Source: Bog-950 sp964615305 (lineage in GTDB: Bacteria; Bacteroidota; Bacteroidia; Chitinophagales; LD1). Taken from it: DNA of 64,000 bases. The notes below the pieces were generated by a model. That model searched no databases and was not told the origin of the DNA. It saw only the letters and a list, made by a program, of their open reading frames with translations. Location: assembly GCA_964615305.1 (NCBI GenBank), contig CAZTNA010000016.1, positions 1 through 64,000 on the forward strand. The letters run 5' to 3'. The translations under genes and the position numbers were made by a program. This document shows, piece after piece, positions 8,959 to 18,022 of this stretch. Each line of letters starts with the position of its first letter. The stretch's first letter is position 1.

Positions 8959-10488
8959 GTGAGGACCGATCATACAATACTAACCATACAGAAACTGGTA
9001 TTTTTACTGGATGATTTTCATTTTGCTGAGTTTGAAAGTCATTTGAGTGAGATAAAAGCACGCTTGCCGCTTAAGTTGATTCAACGCATTAAACTAAAGC
9101 TTCCGGAGTTTGACAGCCACGAGGAGCTTTGTAAAAAGGTGTATGGTAGTTATGCATTAGGGCACCGGCAAAGTTTTAACCAGCTGGCATCTTATACTTT
9201 TAAGCTGAGCGGATATTTATCACTTAATTACCCATCGTACCTTACGCACAACTATTCAAAAACTCAAATACTGGTTAACGAAGGGAGAATGCAACAGGCC
9301 AATTTTCTGGCAAAAACACTTGAGGAAATAGCCGAACGAACAGAAGACTATCAGTCACAAATTTTTTCGATTAAATATTTTTTGCAGCAATCATACTTGT
9401 ACAAAGACATTACTCAAGGCACCAAGCTGACCGATCGGCTTACTGAAGTATATAAAGCGGAACGTTTTTATACAGAAATTATTGCCGAACTACGCAAGAC
9501 GCTTAATATTTCGATTACAGGGATACAGTCGCAGAAACAACTGGAAGAACACAAGAAACGGTTTCAAGAATTATACACTTCGCAACACGCGGCAGTGCGT
9601 ATGCTTAGCCGCTATGCGTACGTGTATATTATCTACTACTTTGAACCCGAAAAACTGACCGATAAGGCAACACTTGATACAATACACGCACTCGAACGAG
9701 ATTTAGACAATTTCTGTTATGTGGTGTTTCCGTTTATGTTTGATTTAAAAAGTAACGTAGCCTTCTTAAAACTCAACTCCATTGCGGTTGATTTTGCCAC
9801 CAAAGAAGGTAAACGAGAGTTAAAGGAGCTGGAAGAACACCACAGACATATTAAGTTTTGGCAAAACTATTTGAACATGCCGCAGATATTCGGCATTACT
9901 GCCAAGGCCTCTTACTATTTATCTAAATGTCACCATCACCTTCACCGCTCCGATTATGATAAGGTTATTCCCTCAGAAGATTTGGCAGATATAAAACAAT
10001 TAGCAGCCACATGCGAAAAAATTTTTGAAGCAGGGGCGCAACAAAAATTTTATAAAAACGATCTCATAAACCTGCAAATGCTTTACGGTAGTTTATTGAT
10101 TTTGAGCGGAGGAAAAGATATTGCCAAAGGAGCTGCAGAATTGGAGTCATTGCTTATTTCGTATCAGCAGGTTAATCTTACTGGAATGCTCGATAGTGTA
10201 TTTGTTTGCCTGATGGTATCTTATTTTGCACAAAAAAAATATACCCGTTGCAGTGAGACTTTTAAAAGATACCTAAAGGTGATTAAGAACAAACCGGTGT
10301 ATGAAGACAATGACATTAACATACATACGTATTATTATCTATCGCAGTGGTTAGATACAGGGCGCAACCAGTATTTGATTAAGCTGAAAGCGAACTATGA
10401 ACGCGCAAGGGGCAAGAAACATTTTGCAGAACAACGCCATTCTATAGAAACTTTTGTAGAATATTTTAAGATTCCGGTAAAGTTGTAA
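8959..10488 (+). CDS. unknown all-helical (TPR-like) protein
   Basis: I do not recognise this 509-residue protein. It has no signal peptide or membrane segment and is rich in Lys, Glu, Leu and Tyr. It is predicted by eye to be almost entirely alpha-helical, with paired helices resembling degenerate TPR-type repeats (for example around residues 60-130 and 360-450). The start is a GTG at 8959; the first in-frame ATG lies about 95 codons later and would remove conserved-looking helices. A promoter-like sequence lies 50 bp upstream. It ends 8 bp from the converging glycosyltransferase gene. A cytoplasmic scaffold or regulatory role is possible, but nothing in the sequence proves it. Confidence 0.75.
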   Translation: MRTDHTILTIQKLVFLLDDFHFAEFESHLSEIKARLPLKLIQRIKLKLPEFDSHEELCKKVYGSYALGHRQSFNQLASYTFKLSGYLSLNYPSYLTHNYSKTQILVNEGRMQQANFLAKTLEEIAERTEDYQSQIFSIKYFLQQSYLYKDITQGTKLTDRLTEVYKAERFYTEIIAELRKTLNISITGIQSQKQLEEHKKRFQELYTSQHAAVRMLSRYAYVYIIYYFEPEKLTDKATLDTIHALERDLDNFCYVVFPFMFDLKSNVAFLKLNSIAVDFATKEGKRELKELEEHHRHIKFWQNYLNMPQIFGITAKASYYLSKCHHHLHRSDYDKVIPSEDLADIKQLAATCEKIFEAGAQQKFYKNDLINLQMLYGSLLILSGGKDIAKGAAELESLLISYQQVNLTGMLDSVFVCLMVSYFAQKKYTRCSETFKRYLKVIKNKPVYEDNDINIHTYYYLSQWLDTGRNQYLIKLKANYERARGKKHFAEQRHSIETFVEYFKIPVKL

Positions 10489-10496
10489 CTTCTTCA

Positions 10497-11246
10497 TTAC
10501 TTGTTTTTCAAAGCATAGAAATATTTCAGAAAAACCCCCCAGCTTTGATAGAAACAAATTGTAAGACCTGTATTGCCATCTGCCAGCCCAAGTTTGAAAA
10601 AATAAGTTCTGAAAAACTTAAAAGCCGGGCTAAAAGTCATTTTTGAAAACAGGAAAAACACGTTCTCTTGTTTTAGGTCTTGTGCAGCCAGCAAGGCAAA
10701 TTTTTTCATTTGCAAAGAAAGTTGTTCAGTGTTTTTGTAGGTGTAGTGCAGCAAGTCTCCGTTTAATTTTTTAATAACAGAGTTGTCCATCATAGTCATT
10801 TGTTCGTGCACCTTACCCCCTTGCCAGCCCCCTTTAAATTTATTCCAGATTCTGATTTTAGTGTCGGGATACAGCCCACATGTTTTAATAGCACGTTCGC
10901 CTAAAAAATTAAGTCGGTTCATTTCATAAGCATCTGCAGCAAAACCGTTTTGCTTTTCAGCAAGAATAGATTTTTGCAACTTTTCGCTTAATACTTCATC
11001 GGCATCAATAGACAACACAACATCATGTTGCGACATTGACACCACTCGTTGTTTTTGAAGCGTGTAACCTTCGAACTTTTCTTGAAAAACATTGGCACCC
11101 GATTGTCGAGCAAGCCTTACCGTGTTGTCGGAAGAAAACGAGTCAAGCACAATAATTTCATCAGCAATTAATTTTACCGAAGCAATGCAACGCTCTATGT
11201 TTTCTTCCTCGTTGAGAGTAATAATTACTACCGATAGCTTACTCAT
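10497..11246 (-). CDS. family 2 glycosyltransferase (WaaE/KdtX-like)
   Basis: A 249-residue GT-A fold transferase. It opens with SVVIITLNEEENIERCI, has the nucleotide-sugar region IIVLDSFSSDNT, and carries the metal-binding DAD (about residues 81-83) in LSIDADEVLS. The C-terminal half has aromatic/basic stretches (KFFRTYFFK) suited to membrane association. It resembles the LPS-core beta-glucosyltransferase WaaE/KdtX group, so a cytoplasmic-face step in LPS or surface-polysaccharide synthesis is likely; donor and acceptor are not known. The ATG at 11246 is preferred to the GTG two codons earlier. It overlaps the end of the O-antigen-ligase-like gene by 8 bp, so the two are translationally coupled. 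Confidence 0.88.
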   Translation of the reverse strand: MSKLSVVIITLNEEENIERCIASVKLIADEIIVLDSFSSDNTVRLARQSGANVFQEKFEGYTLQKQRVVSMSQHDVVLSIDADEVLSEKLQKSILAEKQNGFAADAYEMNRLNFLGERAIKTCGLYPDTKIRIWNKFKGGWQGGKVHEQMTMMDNSVIKKLNGDLLHYTYKNTEQLSLQMKKFALLAAQDLKQENVFFLFSKMTFSPAFKFFRTYFFKLGLADGNTGLTICFYQSWGVFLKYFYALKNK

Positions 11247-12480
11247 GTTCACTTTGATTAAGCAATATCAGAAGCCAAATCAGGAAAAAACCTGTGCCCA
11301 TTTGTTCTTCGAGACCGGCCTCTGTAAAAAACGATGAAAAAACAATAATGTATAGCAACACCGGCAATGGCCGTTTGAAGTTGTTTTTGCAACCAAGAGG
11401 AACAAAAAAAGCTAACAGGAATAGAATCAGACCTACTACTCCCAGCGATGCAAGCACCCACATGAATTGATTATGAGGCATTAAATAGTTTTCGGGCTTT
11501 AAGTCGGGAAACAAGAGTTGGTAGGTCTTGTTCATTTCCGTCTTTAAGTCACCTGAGCCGGTGCCGAATAATTTATGTTGCCCGTAAACATGAAGAGCGG
11601 CTTTCATAGAAACAATGCGCATAGCATCATAATGAAAATTAATGTCGTTTTGTTTCAGCCCGGCTACATCGTAGCGCATATAAGCAATTTTGTTTTTGAG
11701 TGTAGGCACAAAGTTGACCGCCAAATACATGGTTGTAGCCATGAGCGCAGCAACAGCTAGTACCCAACCGATTCTCCGTTTCCGAAACGCAAAACGAAAC
11801 AACAAAAACAAAATACCCAGGTACATAGCAAGTAGCCCACTACGAACAGAAAGCACATGCAGAGCCACAAACAGAAACAGCATCATAACAATTTGCACCC
11901 ATTTTTCGCGCTTAAAAAACAGAAACAGTTTTTTCTCTAACAGATAGCCGCAACAAAAAAACGCAAATGCTACCATCAGTGAATAGCGTATATGGCTGTA
12001 TGGCATTTTAATGCCCTGCCCCAGCAAGTAGGAATGTGTTACGGCCTCGTAGTTAAGAACATAACGCACCAGCACATAAACAACGCTAACAAAAAACACC
12101 ATCACAAACATACTTAGCAGAGCAGTAAACTTTCTTTTGTCCAGCGCACTTAGTGGAGCAAAAGCCATTGGCAAAAACAAATACGGAAGTTTAATGCGAA
12201 CCCAGTTTAACCAGTCGGCTTTGTCGTCAGAGTAACATCCCGATATGAGTACCAGCCATAAAAAAATGGAAAGAATTACAAGTTCTTTTTTGCGGAAATA
12301 TGTCTGAAGAAGTTTTGCGCGATAACAAGTGACTGATACCACCACCAATGCTACCATACTTATGGTTACCAGAGCACGCGAGCAAACAAAGCCGGTAAAC
12401 ATCAGCCCGCAAAACAAAACAAACAGCCACTGCACCTTATCTTGTACCGAAACAGAATTTACAGAACTTGTGTTGTTCAA
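11239..12480 (-). CDS. O-antigen ligase/polymerase-like membrane protein
   Basis: A 413-residue protein with about ten to twelve membrane segments. A large loop before the last segments contains PENYLMPHNQFMWVLASLG, which fits the Wzy_C/WaaL signature with the conserved His-Asn. WaaL enzymes join O-antigen to lipid A-core at the periplasmic face; Wzy enzymes polymerise repeat units. Sequence alone does not separate them. The start is uncertain: a TTG at 12480 gives a short polar N-terminus before the first membrane segment, while GTG at 12435 or ATG at 12402 would trim it. No ATG lies upstream in frame. It is coupled to the following glycosyltransferase and diverges from meaB. Confidence 0.8.
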   Translation of the reverse strand: MNNTSSVNSVSVQDKVQWLFVLFCGLMFTGFVCSRALVTISMVALVVVSVTCYRAKLLQTYFRKKELVILSIFLWLVLISGCYSDDKADWLNWVRIKLPYLFLPMAFAPLSALDKRKFTALLSMFVMVFFVSVVYVLVRYVLNYEAVTHSYLLGQGIKMPYSHIRYSLMVAFAFFCCGYLLEKKLFLFFKREKWVQIVMMLFLFVALHVLSVRSGLLAMYLGILFLLFRFAFRKRRIGWVLAVAALMATTMYLAVNFVPTLKNKIAYMRYDVAGLKQNDINFHYDAMRIVSMKAALHVYGQHKLFGTGSGDLKTEMNKTYQLLFPDLKPENYLMPHNQFMWVLASLGVVGLILFLLAFFVPLGCKNNFKRPLPVLLYIIVFSSFFTEAGLEEQMGTGFFLIWLLILLNQSEHE

Positions 12481-12549
12481 TTTTATTTTTGTTGTAGTGC
12501 GTAATTATTGCAAAGCATAAACATAAAACTCTTGTCGCACAAAAACCCA

Positions 12550-13410
12550 ATGTCTGATTTTAAAACTCTTGCCCGACATATTTCATTGGTTGAAAACGAA
12601 GCTGAAGGTTACGAAACCATTCTACAGCAACTTCAACCCAATACTATACCTGTGGTAGGGTTTACCGGCCCACCCGGTGCAGGCAAAAGTACACTGCTAA
12701 ACGCGGTTTTGGGAATTTTATTGGCAGATGGAAAGAGTGTTGGTCTTATACTGGTTGACCCATCCTCGCCATTTAATATGGGCGCATTATTGGGCGACCG
12801 GTTGCGGATGACTTCACACTTTACCAACAAAAATCTATTTATACGCTCAGTGGCCACCCGAGGTTCACTTGGGGGGTTAAGCGATAAAATAATAGAAGTG
12901 GTGGACGTTATGCGATCGTATAAGTTCGACTATGTTTTTATTGAAACAGTAGGTGTGGGGCAAAGCGAAGTTGAAATTGCCGGGCTTGCAGATACTACAG
13001 TTGTGATATTAGTGCCTGAAGCAGGTGATACCGTACAAACAATGAAAGCGGGGCTTATGGAAATAGCCGATGTGTTTGTAGTAAACAAGGCAGATCGTGC
13101 AGGTGCAGACGCACTTACACAGTCATTGTTACATCAGTTGCAGATAAATGGTCGTGCAAATATTCCGGTTATAAAAACAGTGGCAGTAGAAGCTAAAGGC
13201 GTAGGCGAACTATTGACTGCTATTGCCAGCCACCATACATCAGCCGACAGCGATTTGCGCAGATTAGTATTGCTAACCGAAAAAGCGCTTCGAATTATTT
13301 CAAAAAACCGAATGAATAAGTTCGACATGCAAAAGATGAAATCGCATTTATGCTCTGCTTTCCATCAACCGGGATTTAACCTATATAACTTTGTAAAGCA
13401 ATATCTCTAA
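12550..13410 (+). CDS. meaB: MeaB/ArgK-type GTPase chaperone
   Basis: A G3E-family GTPase that loads and protects adenosylcobalamin in methylmalonyl-CoA mutase. The P-loop GPPGAGKST is at 40-48, the metal/switch segment LVDPSSP at about 68-74, ETVGVGQSE at 132-140 and the guanine motif NKAD at 179-182. The ATG at 12550 is chosen; a TTG 42 bp upstream adds residues with no family match. At 286 residues it is shorter than most MeaB proteins (about 320-340), mainly at the ends, so the dimerisation arm may be reduced. The mutase itself is not in the window. mnmH follows after 6 bp, suggesting one transcript. Confidence 0.92.
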   Translation: MSDFKTLARHISLVENEAEGYETILQQLQPNTIPVVGFTGPPGAGKSTLLNAVLGILLADGKSVGLILVDPSSPFNMGALLGDRLRMTSHFTNKNLFIRSVATRGSLGGLSDKIIEVVDVMRSYKFDYVFIETVGVGQSEVEIAGLADTTVVILVPEAGDTVQTMKAGLMEIADVFVVNKADRAGADALTQSLLHQLQINGRANIPVIKTVAVEAKGVGELLTAIASHHTSADSDLRRLVLLTEKALRIISKNRMNKFDMQKMKSHLCSAFHQPGFNLYNFVKQYL

Positions 13411-13416
13411 TGCACT

Positions 13417-14451
13417 ATGATAACTCAGTTGACTATTCATGAGTTTTTACAACAGTCAAAACAACATCTGATGGTTGATGTTAGAAGCGAAGGAGAGTTT
13501 GCGCAAGGGCATATTCCGGCTGCTATCAGTCTTCCTTTGTTTAGCAACGAGGAAAGAAAAGTAATTGGCACAGCATACAAACAGCAAGGAAAAGAAGAGG
13601 CAATTCTACTTGGGCTCGATATTGTTGGGCCTAAAATGAGCAGGTTTATAAAGTTCGTGCAGCCGCTGGCAAAAGACAACAAAATTTTTGTTCACTGCTG
13701 GCGCGGTGGTATGCGCAGTGGCAGCATGGCATGGTTGTTTAACCAATTTGGTTTCGATGTTTATGTATTAACCGGTGGTTATAAATCTTACCGTCAACAT
13801 GTATTGCAATGGCTAAATGCAGATTATAAATATGTTGTGTTAGGCGGAAAAACAGGGAGCGGAAAAACGCAGATATTAACTGCGCTAAAAAGTTTAAACG
13901 AACAGGTGTTGGATTTAGAAGAGTTGGCTAATCATCGCGGGTCAGCTTTCGGTGGGCTTGGGAAAGAACCACAACCCAGTACAGAGCATTTTGAAAACCT
14001 AACAGCAGAGCAACTGAAGACATTCAATATTCAAAAGAGAGTTTGGATTGAAGATGAAAGCAGAACTATCGGAAAAGTTTTTCTAGACATCAATTTTTGG
14101 AAAAAGAAATGCGATGCATCTTTGTTTGTAATTGATTTGCCTCAACCGCTTCGTGTTCAAAATCTGTTAAGCGAGTACGGTTTGTTTACCGCTGATGAAT
14201 TGAAAAAATCGTTTGAGCAAATTGTGCGCAGGTTGGGCAACGAACAATGTAAAACTGCAGTAGCAGCACTGGAGGAAAACAATTTTAAATCGGCCGCAGA
14301 AATAGCACTGCATTATTACGATAAAGCATACGAAAAGGGAATTGCCCTAAAAGAAACCCCAAAGACTTACACTCTTTCGTTTAAAGACAGCAACATAGAG
14401 CAAATGGCTCAACAACTTATTCAACAAGCTAATGCAAGAACAGGATATTAA
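13417..14451 (+). CDS. mnmH: tRNA 2-selenouridine synthase
   Basis: MnmH (SelU/YbbB) replaces sulfur by selenium in the wobble 2-thiouridine of certain tRNAs via a geranylated intermediate, using selenophosphate. The N-terminal rhodanese domain contains the catalytic Cys94 in FVHCWRGGMRSGSMAW (equivalent to Cys97 of E. coli). The C-terminal P-loop domain has GGKTGSGKT (about 143-151) and then DLEELANHRGSAFGG, both characteristic of the family. Its 344 residues match the family. It overlaps selD by 20 bp, and selD makes its selenium donor, so the functional assignment is strongly supported by context. It acts in the cytoplasm. Confidence 0.95.
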   Translation: MITQLTIHEFLQQSKQHLMVDVRSEGEFAQGHIPAAISLPLFSNEERKVIGTAYKQQGKEEAILLGLDIVGPKMSRFIKFVQPLAKDNKIFVHCWRGGMRSGSMAWLFNQFGFDVYVLTGGYKSYRQHVLQWLNADYKYVVLGGKTGSGKTQILTALKSLNEQVLDLEELANHRGSAFGGLGKEPQPSTEHFENLTAEQLKTFNIQKRVWIEDESRTIGKVFLDINFWKKKCDASLFVIDLPQPLRVQNLLSEYGLFTADELKKSFEQIVRRLGNEQCKTAVAALEENNFKSAAEIALHYYDKAYEKGIALKETPKTYTLSFKDSNIEQMAQQLIQQANARTGY

Positions 14452-15469
14452 ACTTACACAGTTTTCGAAAGGCAGCGGATGTGGATGTAAAGTGGCTCCC
14501 GCTGTGCTTACAGAAATTTTGAAAAACAGCGGAGAGAAACATAACTCCGACAAATTACTGGTGGGCAACGAAACAAACGATGACGCTGCTGTTTACGATT
14601 TAGGCAATGGCACGGCCCTTATCAGTACCGCAGATTTTTTTACACCTATTGTAAACAATGCTTTTACCTACGGAAAAATAGCTGCAGCCAATGCGCTGAG
14701 TGATGTATATGCCATGGGTGGTATGCCGGTTCTTGCTATTGCCATTCTGGGTTTCCCGACTGAAAGAATATCTCCTTCCGTTGCTCAACAAATTATTGCC
14801 GGAGGAAAAGCTATTTGTGCAGAAGCAGGAGTAACCCTTGCCGGTGGACATACTATTGACGCTCTTGAACCGTTTTTTGGCTTAGCTGTAAATGGAACAA
14901 TGCCGATAAGTAACTTAAAAAGGAATTCTGCCGCTCATGAAGGAGATTTAATTTTTCTGACAAAACCGATTGGAACCGGCATGCTTGCCACAGCATTAAA
15001 ACGAGGTGTACTAAGCGAAACTGAAATACAAGCCGCTATTGATTCAATGTGTCAATTGAATGTTTTTGGTGTAGAGTTAGGAAAGCACAAATATGTTCAT
15101 GCACTTACCGATGTAACCGGCTTTGGTTTGCTGGGGCATTTGATTGAAATGTGCGAAGGCGCTCACCTTTCAGCAGAAATAAGTTATTCAGAGGTGCCAC
15201 TTTTACCCCGCGTAAAAGATTTGTGCGCGCAATTCGTTTATGCTGACAACACCATGCGCAACTGGAAAACATACGAAACAAAAACTGTAGGTATTAGCAG
15301 CGAGTCGCTACTTACGCTATGCGACCCGCAAACTAATGGGGGGCTGCTGATAGCGGTATCTCCTGATAGTAGTCAAGAGTTTTGCCAAATGGCTTTAGTA
15401 AACAATATTACTGCAGTACAAATAGGAAAGTTCGTTTCACCCAAAACACAAGCAGCGTATATTTTATGA
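14432..15469 (+). CDS. selD: selenide, water dikinase (Cys form)
   Basis: SelD makes selenophosphate from selenide and ATP. The N-terminal signature LTQFSKGSGCGCKVAP places Cys17 and Lys20 at the same numbers as in the E. coli enzyme. Position 17 is Cys, so no in-frame TGA or SECIS element is needed here. AIR-synthase-type ATP-binding segments follow (NDDAAVYDL, STADFFTPIV, ANALSDVYAMGG, GGHTIDALEP, TDVTGFGLLGH, CDPQTNGGLL). Its 345 residues are typical. Its start lies inside the end of mnmH and its stop overlaps the next start (ATGA). No selA, selB or tRNA-Sec is seen nearby, which fits a role in tRNA selenouridine. Confidence 0.96.
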   Translation: MQEQDIKLTQFSKGSGCGCKVAPAVLTEILKNSGEKHNSDKLLVGNETNDDAAVYDLGNGTALISTADFFTPIVNNAFTYGKIAAANALSDVYAMGGMPVLAIAILGFPTERISPSVAQQIIAGGKAICAEAGVTLAGGHTIDALEPFFGLAVNGTMPISNLKRNSAAHEGDLIFLTKPIGTGMLATALKRGVLSETEIQAAIDSMCQLNVFGVELGKHKYVHALTDVTGFGLLGHLIEMCEGAHLSAEISYSEVPLLPRVKDLCAQFVYADNTMRNWKTYETKTVGISSESLLTLCDPQTNGGLLIAVSPDSSQEFCQMALVNNITAVQIGKFVSPKTQAAYIL

Positions 15470-16308
15470 CCAACAAAAACGCACTAGTAACCGGAGGCAA
15501 TGCCGGTATTGGATTTGCCACAGCAAAAGCATTGGCTCAAAAGGGCGCTCATGTGTATATAGTAGCCCGCGATAAAACTAAGGCAGAAGAAGCGGTAAAA
15601 AACATAATTACCGATACCGGAAACAAGAACGTAGATTATTTTCTGGCAGATTTCAGTTCGCAAACTTCAATAAGGAAAGTAGTCTCTGAAATAAAAAGCA
15701 GAGTGAACGTAATAGATGTATTAATAAATAATGCCGGGGGCACTTTTTTGGAGTTTGGGTTAACCGAAGACGGAATTGAAAAAACTATTGCTACTAACCA
15801 TTTTGCTTATTTTTTACTTACCAATCTTTTACTTGAGCAAATTAAAAAGTCAGCACAGGGCAGAATTGTAAATGTAGCTTCGGGTTCGCACTATCGAGGC
15901 AAAATAAATTTTGAATCGTTTGCCCAAAACAAAGGATACTTTGTAATGAAAGCGTACGGGCAAAGCAAGCTGGCCAACGTGCTGTTTACCAACGAACTTG
16001 CCGAGCGCTTGTCGGGAACCAATGTTACCGTTAATAGTTTGCATCCGGGTTTTGTAAAAACTAAAATAGGGAACAAAAATGCAACATGGTATTCAGGTTT
16101 GTTTTGGTCAATTGTTACGCTGGGAGCTATTAGTGTTGAAGAAGGAGCGCAAACATCTGTCTATCTGGCCACTTCGCCCGATGTAAAACACATCACCGGA
16201 AAATATTTCGATAAATGCAAACCCAAGCAACCATCGAAACTAGCGTTAGACAAAAACCTTGGAAAAGAACTCTGGAAAAAAAGCGAAGAGCTTTGTCCAC
16301 TGAACTAA
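15466..16308 (+). CDS. short-chain dehydrogenase, retinol-dehydrogenase-like
   Basis: A 280-residue SDR oxidoreductase. The cofactor motif TGGNAGIG is at 9-16 and LINNAG at 86-91. The catalytic Ser lies in NVASGSH and the Tyr164-x3-Lys168 pair in AYGQSKLAN. The start at 15466 gives the ATGA overlap with selD and puts the Rossmann strand in place; a longer frame back to 15382 would read through selD and is rejected. It is of the retinol dehydrogenase / WW-domain-oxidoreductase type, whose bacterial substrates are usually unknown. A paralogue is at 43167. Coupling to selD is probably positional and need not mean a selenium role. Confidence 0.9.
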   Translation: MTNKNALVTGGNAGIGFATAKALAQKGAHVYIVARDKTKAEEAVKNIITDTGNKNVDYFLADFSSQTSIRKVVSEIKSRVNVIDVLINNAGGTFLEFGLTEDGIEKTIATNHFAYFLLTNLLLEQIKKSAQGRIVNVASGSHYRGKINFESFAQNKGYFVMKAYGQSKLANVLFTNELAERLSGTNVTVNSLHPGFVKTKIGNKNATWYSGLFWSIVTLGAISVEEGAQTSVYLATSPDVKHITGKYFDKCKPKQPSKLALDKNLGKELWKKSEELCPLN

Positions 16309-16352
16309 AACAGCCGCTAAAGAATAGTATTATTGCCGCCTAAAAATTAAGC

Positions 16353-16859
16353 ATGCAAGCAGCCCCTAACACCGTAATAAAATTAATTTATGAATTGCGC
16401 AACGAACCTAACGGCCAAGTGATGGATGCGGCTGATCGCGAACATCCCTTCGCGTTTTTGTTTGGCCACGGAAATGTGCTTGAAAAGTTTGAAAAAAACC
16501 TGGAAGGACTTATTGCCGGCAACCAGTTCAACTTTCAGTTAACAGCTGAAGATGGCTACGGAGAGTATGACGAACAAGCCGTAATTCAGCTTGATAAAAG
16601 TGTATTTGCTGTTGACGGGAATGTTCAAGACGAAATGCTTTTTGTAGGCAATATTGTGCCTTTGCAAGACCAACACGGAAATCCATTTCAAGGCAGAATT
16701 GTAAATATAATTTTAGATAAAGTAACCGTTGACCTCAACCATCCGTTTGCCGGTAAACCTCTATTGTTTAGTGGCGAAGTGGTGGAAGTGCGGGCAGCTC
16801 ACCCTGTAGAAATTGAGCATGGGCATGTGCACGAGCATGGAGACCACAGTCATCACTGA
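16353..16859 (+). CDS. slyD: SlyD-type FKBP peptidyl-prolyl isomerase
   Basis: A 168-residue SlyD-like protein. The FKBP halves flank an insert-in-flap domain: the N-terminal part has FGHGNVLEKFEKNLEGL and the insert includes DGYGEYDEQAV. The second half has DLNHPFAGKPLLFSGEVVEV. The C-terminus is a short metal-binding tail rich in His (EHGHVHEHGDHSHH), as in SlyD proteins that bind nickel. It is a cytoplasmic folding helper. It stands 44 bp after the SDR and 71 bp before gcvT on the same strand. Confidence 0.92.
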   Translation: MQAAPNTVIKLIYELRNEPNGQVMDAADREHPFAFLFGHGNVLEKFEKNLEGLIAGNQFNFQLTAEDGYGEYDEQAVIQLDKSVFAVDGNVQDEMLFVGNIVPLQDQHGNPFQGRIVNIILDKVTVDLNHPFAGKPLLFSGEVVEVRAAHPVEIEHGHVHEHGDHSHH

Positions 16860-16930
16860 TGAAACAAAGAGAAGATGTGAGGACGGGACGATGAAGAGAT
16901 AACTACAACAAAATTTTCAATACTTTCTTT

Positions 16931-18010
16931 ATGAAAGAAACAGTACTGACTCAATTGCATATTTCGCTCGGTGCCAAAATGGCTGAGTTTGCGGGTTTTA
17001 ATATGCCCATAGTTTACAGCAGCATAAACGAAGAACACAAAGCCGTGCGCAACAGTGTAGGTGTATTTGATGTAAGCCACATGGGAGAGTTTATGCTTAA
17101 AGGCGAAAAAGCACTCGACCTTATTCAATTGATTACTACCAACGATGCATCTAAGTTAACGGATGGAAAAATTCAGTACACCTGTTTGCCTAATGATAAG
17201 GGTGGTATTGTTGACGATCTGCTGGTGTATCGCTTTAATGCTACCGAGTATTATTTGGTGGTAAATGCGGGAAACATTGAAAAAGACTGGAATTGGATTA
17301 AGCAACACAACACCTTTGGTGTAGAAATGACCGACATGAGCAGTGATTTGAGTTTGTTTGCCGTGCAGGGTCCTAACGCTATAAAAACATTACAGAAACT
17401 TACAGACATAAATCTTTCAGAGATTCCTTACTATGCTTTTGCAGCCGGTAAGCTGGCAGGTATTGATGATGTAATTATTTCTAACACCGGTTATACAGGT
17501 GCAGGTGGTTTCGAAATTTATGTGTGGAATAAAGACGCACGCAAAATGTGGGATGCCGTTTTTGAAGCCGGAAAAGAATTCGGCATTGTTCCCACGGGAC
17601 TTGGCTGCCGCGATACGTTGCGTTTAGAAAAAGCTTTTTGTCTCTACGGTCACGATATAGATGACACCACTTCGCCTATTGAAGCCGGACTTGGCTGGAT
17701 AACCAAGTTTACCAAGAACTTTATAATGGCAGCACACCATAAAGCCATAAAAGATAACGGCCCGCAAAAAAAATTAGTGGGCTTCGAAATTCCCGAGAAA
17801 GGAAAGATACCTCGCCAGCATTTTAAGATTAAAGATGCAGCAGGTAACGAGATTGGCGAAGTAACCAGCGGTACACAATCACCCACCTTGGGCAAAGCAA
17901 TTGGTTTGGGTTATGTAAAAACAGAACACAGCGCGGGGGGCTCCGAAATTTTTGTGGAGATACGAAACGCGCTCGTAAAAGCTGTGGTGGTAAAGACGCC
18001 TTTTGTGTAA
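16931..18010 (+). CDS. gcvT: glycine cleavage T protein (aminomethyltransferase)
   Basis: GcvT moves the aminomethyl carbon from the lipoyl H-protein to tetrahydrofolate, releasing ammonia. At 359 residues it has the expected length. The N-terminus contains FAGFNMPIVYSS and GVFDVSHMGEF. The catalytic Asp lies in GGIVDDLLVYRF (about 91-102). The C-terminal part has GLGCRDTLRLEKAFCLYG, PIEAGLGWITKF and EVTSGTQSPTLGKAIGLGYV. gcvH and gcvP are not adjacent, as is common in Bacteroidota. It converges with the MBL-fold hydrolase gene with a 12-bp gap. Confidence 0.96.
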   Translation: MKETVLTQLHISLGAKMAEFAGFNMPIVYSSINEEHKAVRNSVGVFDVSHMGEFMLKGEKALDLIQLITTNDASKLTDGKIQYTCLPNDKGGIVDDLLVYRFNATEYYLVVNAGNIEKDWNWIKQHNTFGVEMTDMSSDLSLFAVQGPNAIKTLQKLTDINLSEIPYYAFAAGKLAGIDDVIISNTGYTGAGGFEIYVWNKDARKMWDAVFEAGKEFGIVPTGLGCRDTLRLEKAFCLYGHDIDDTTSPIEAGLGWITKFTKNFIMAAHHKAIKDNGPQKKLVGFEIPEKGKIPRQHFKIKDAAGNEIGEVTSGTQSPTLGKAIGLGYVKTEHSAGGSEIFVEIRNALVKAVVVKTPFV

Positions 18011-18022
18011 AAGACCAAGTCT

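Noticed and set aside
14432..14491. Possible selenocysteine codon in selD
   Set aside because: The catalytic position is TGT (Cys17) with no in-frame TGA, so no Sec insertion is needed.
15382..15465. Longer N-terminus of the SDR starting at 15382
   Set aside because: These codons overlap selD in another frame and precede the Rossmann strand with unrelated sequence. The ATGA start at 15466 is better.
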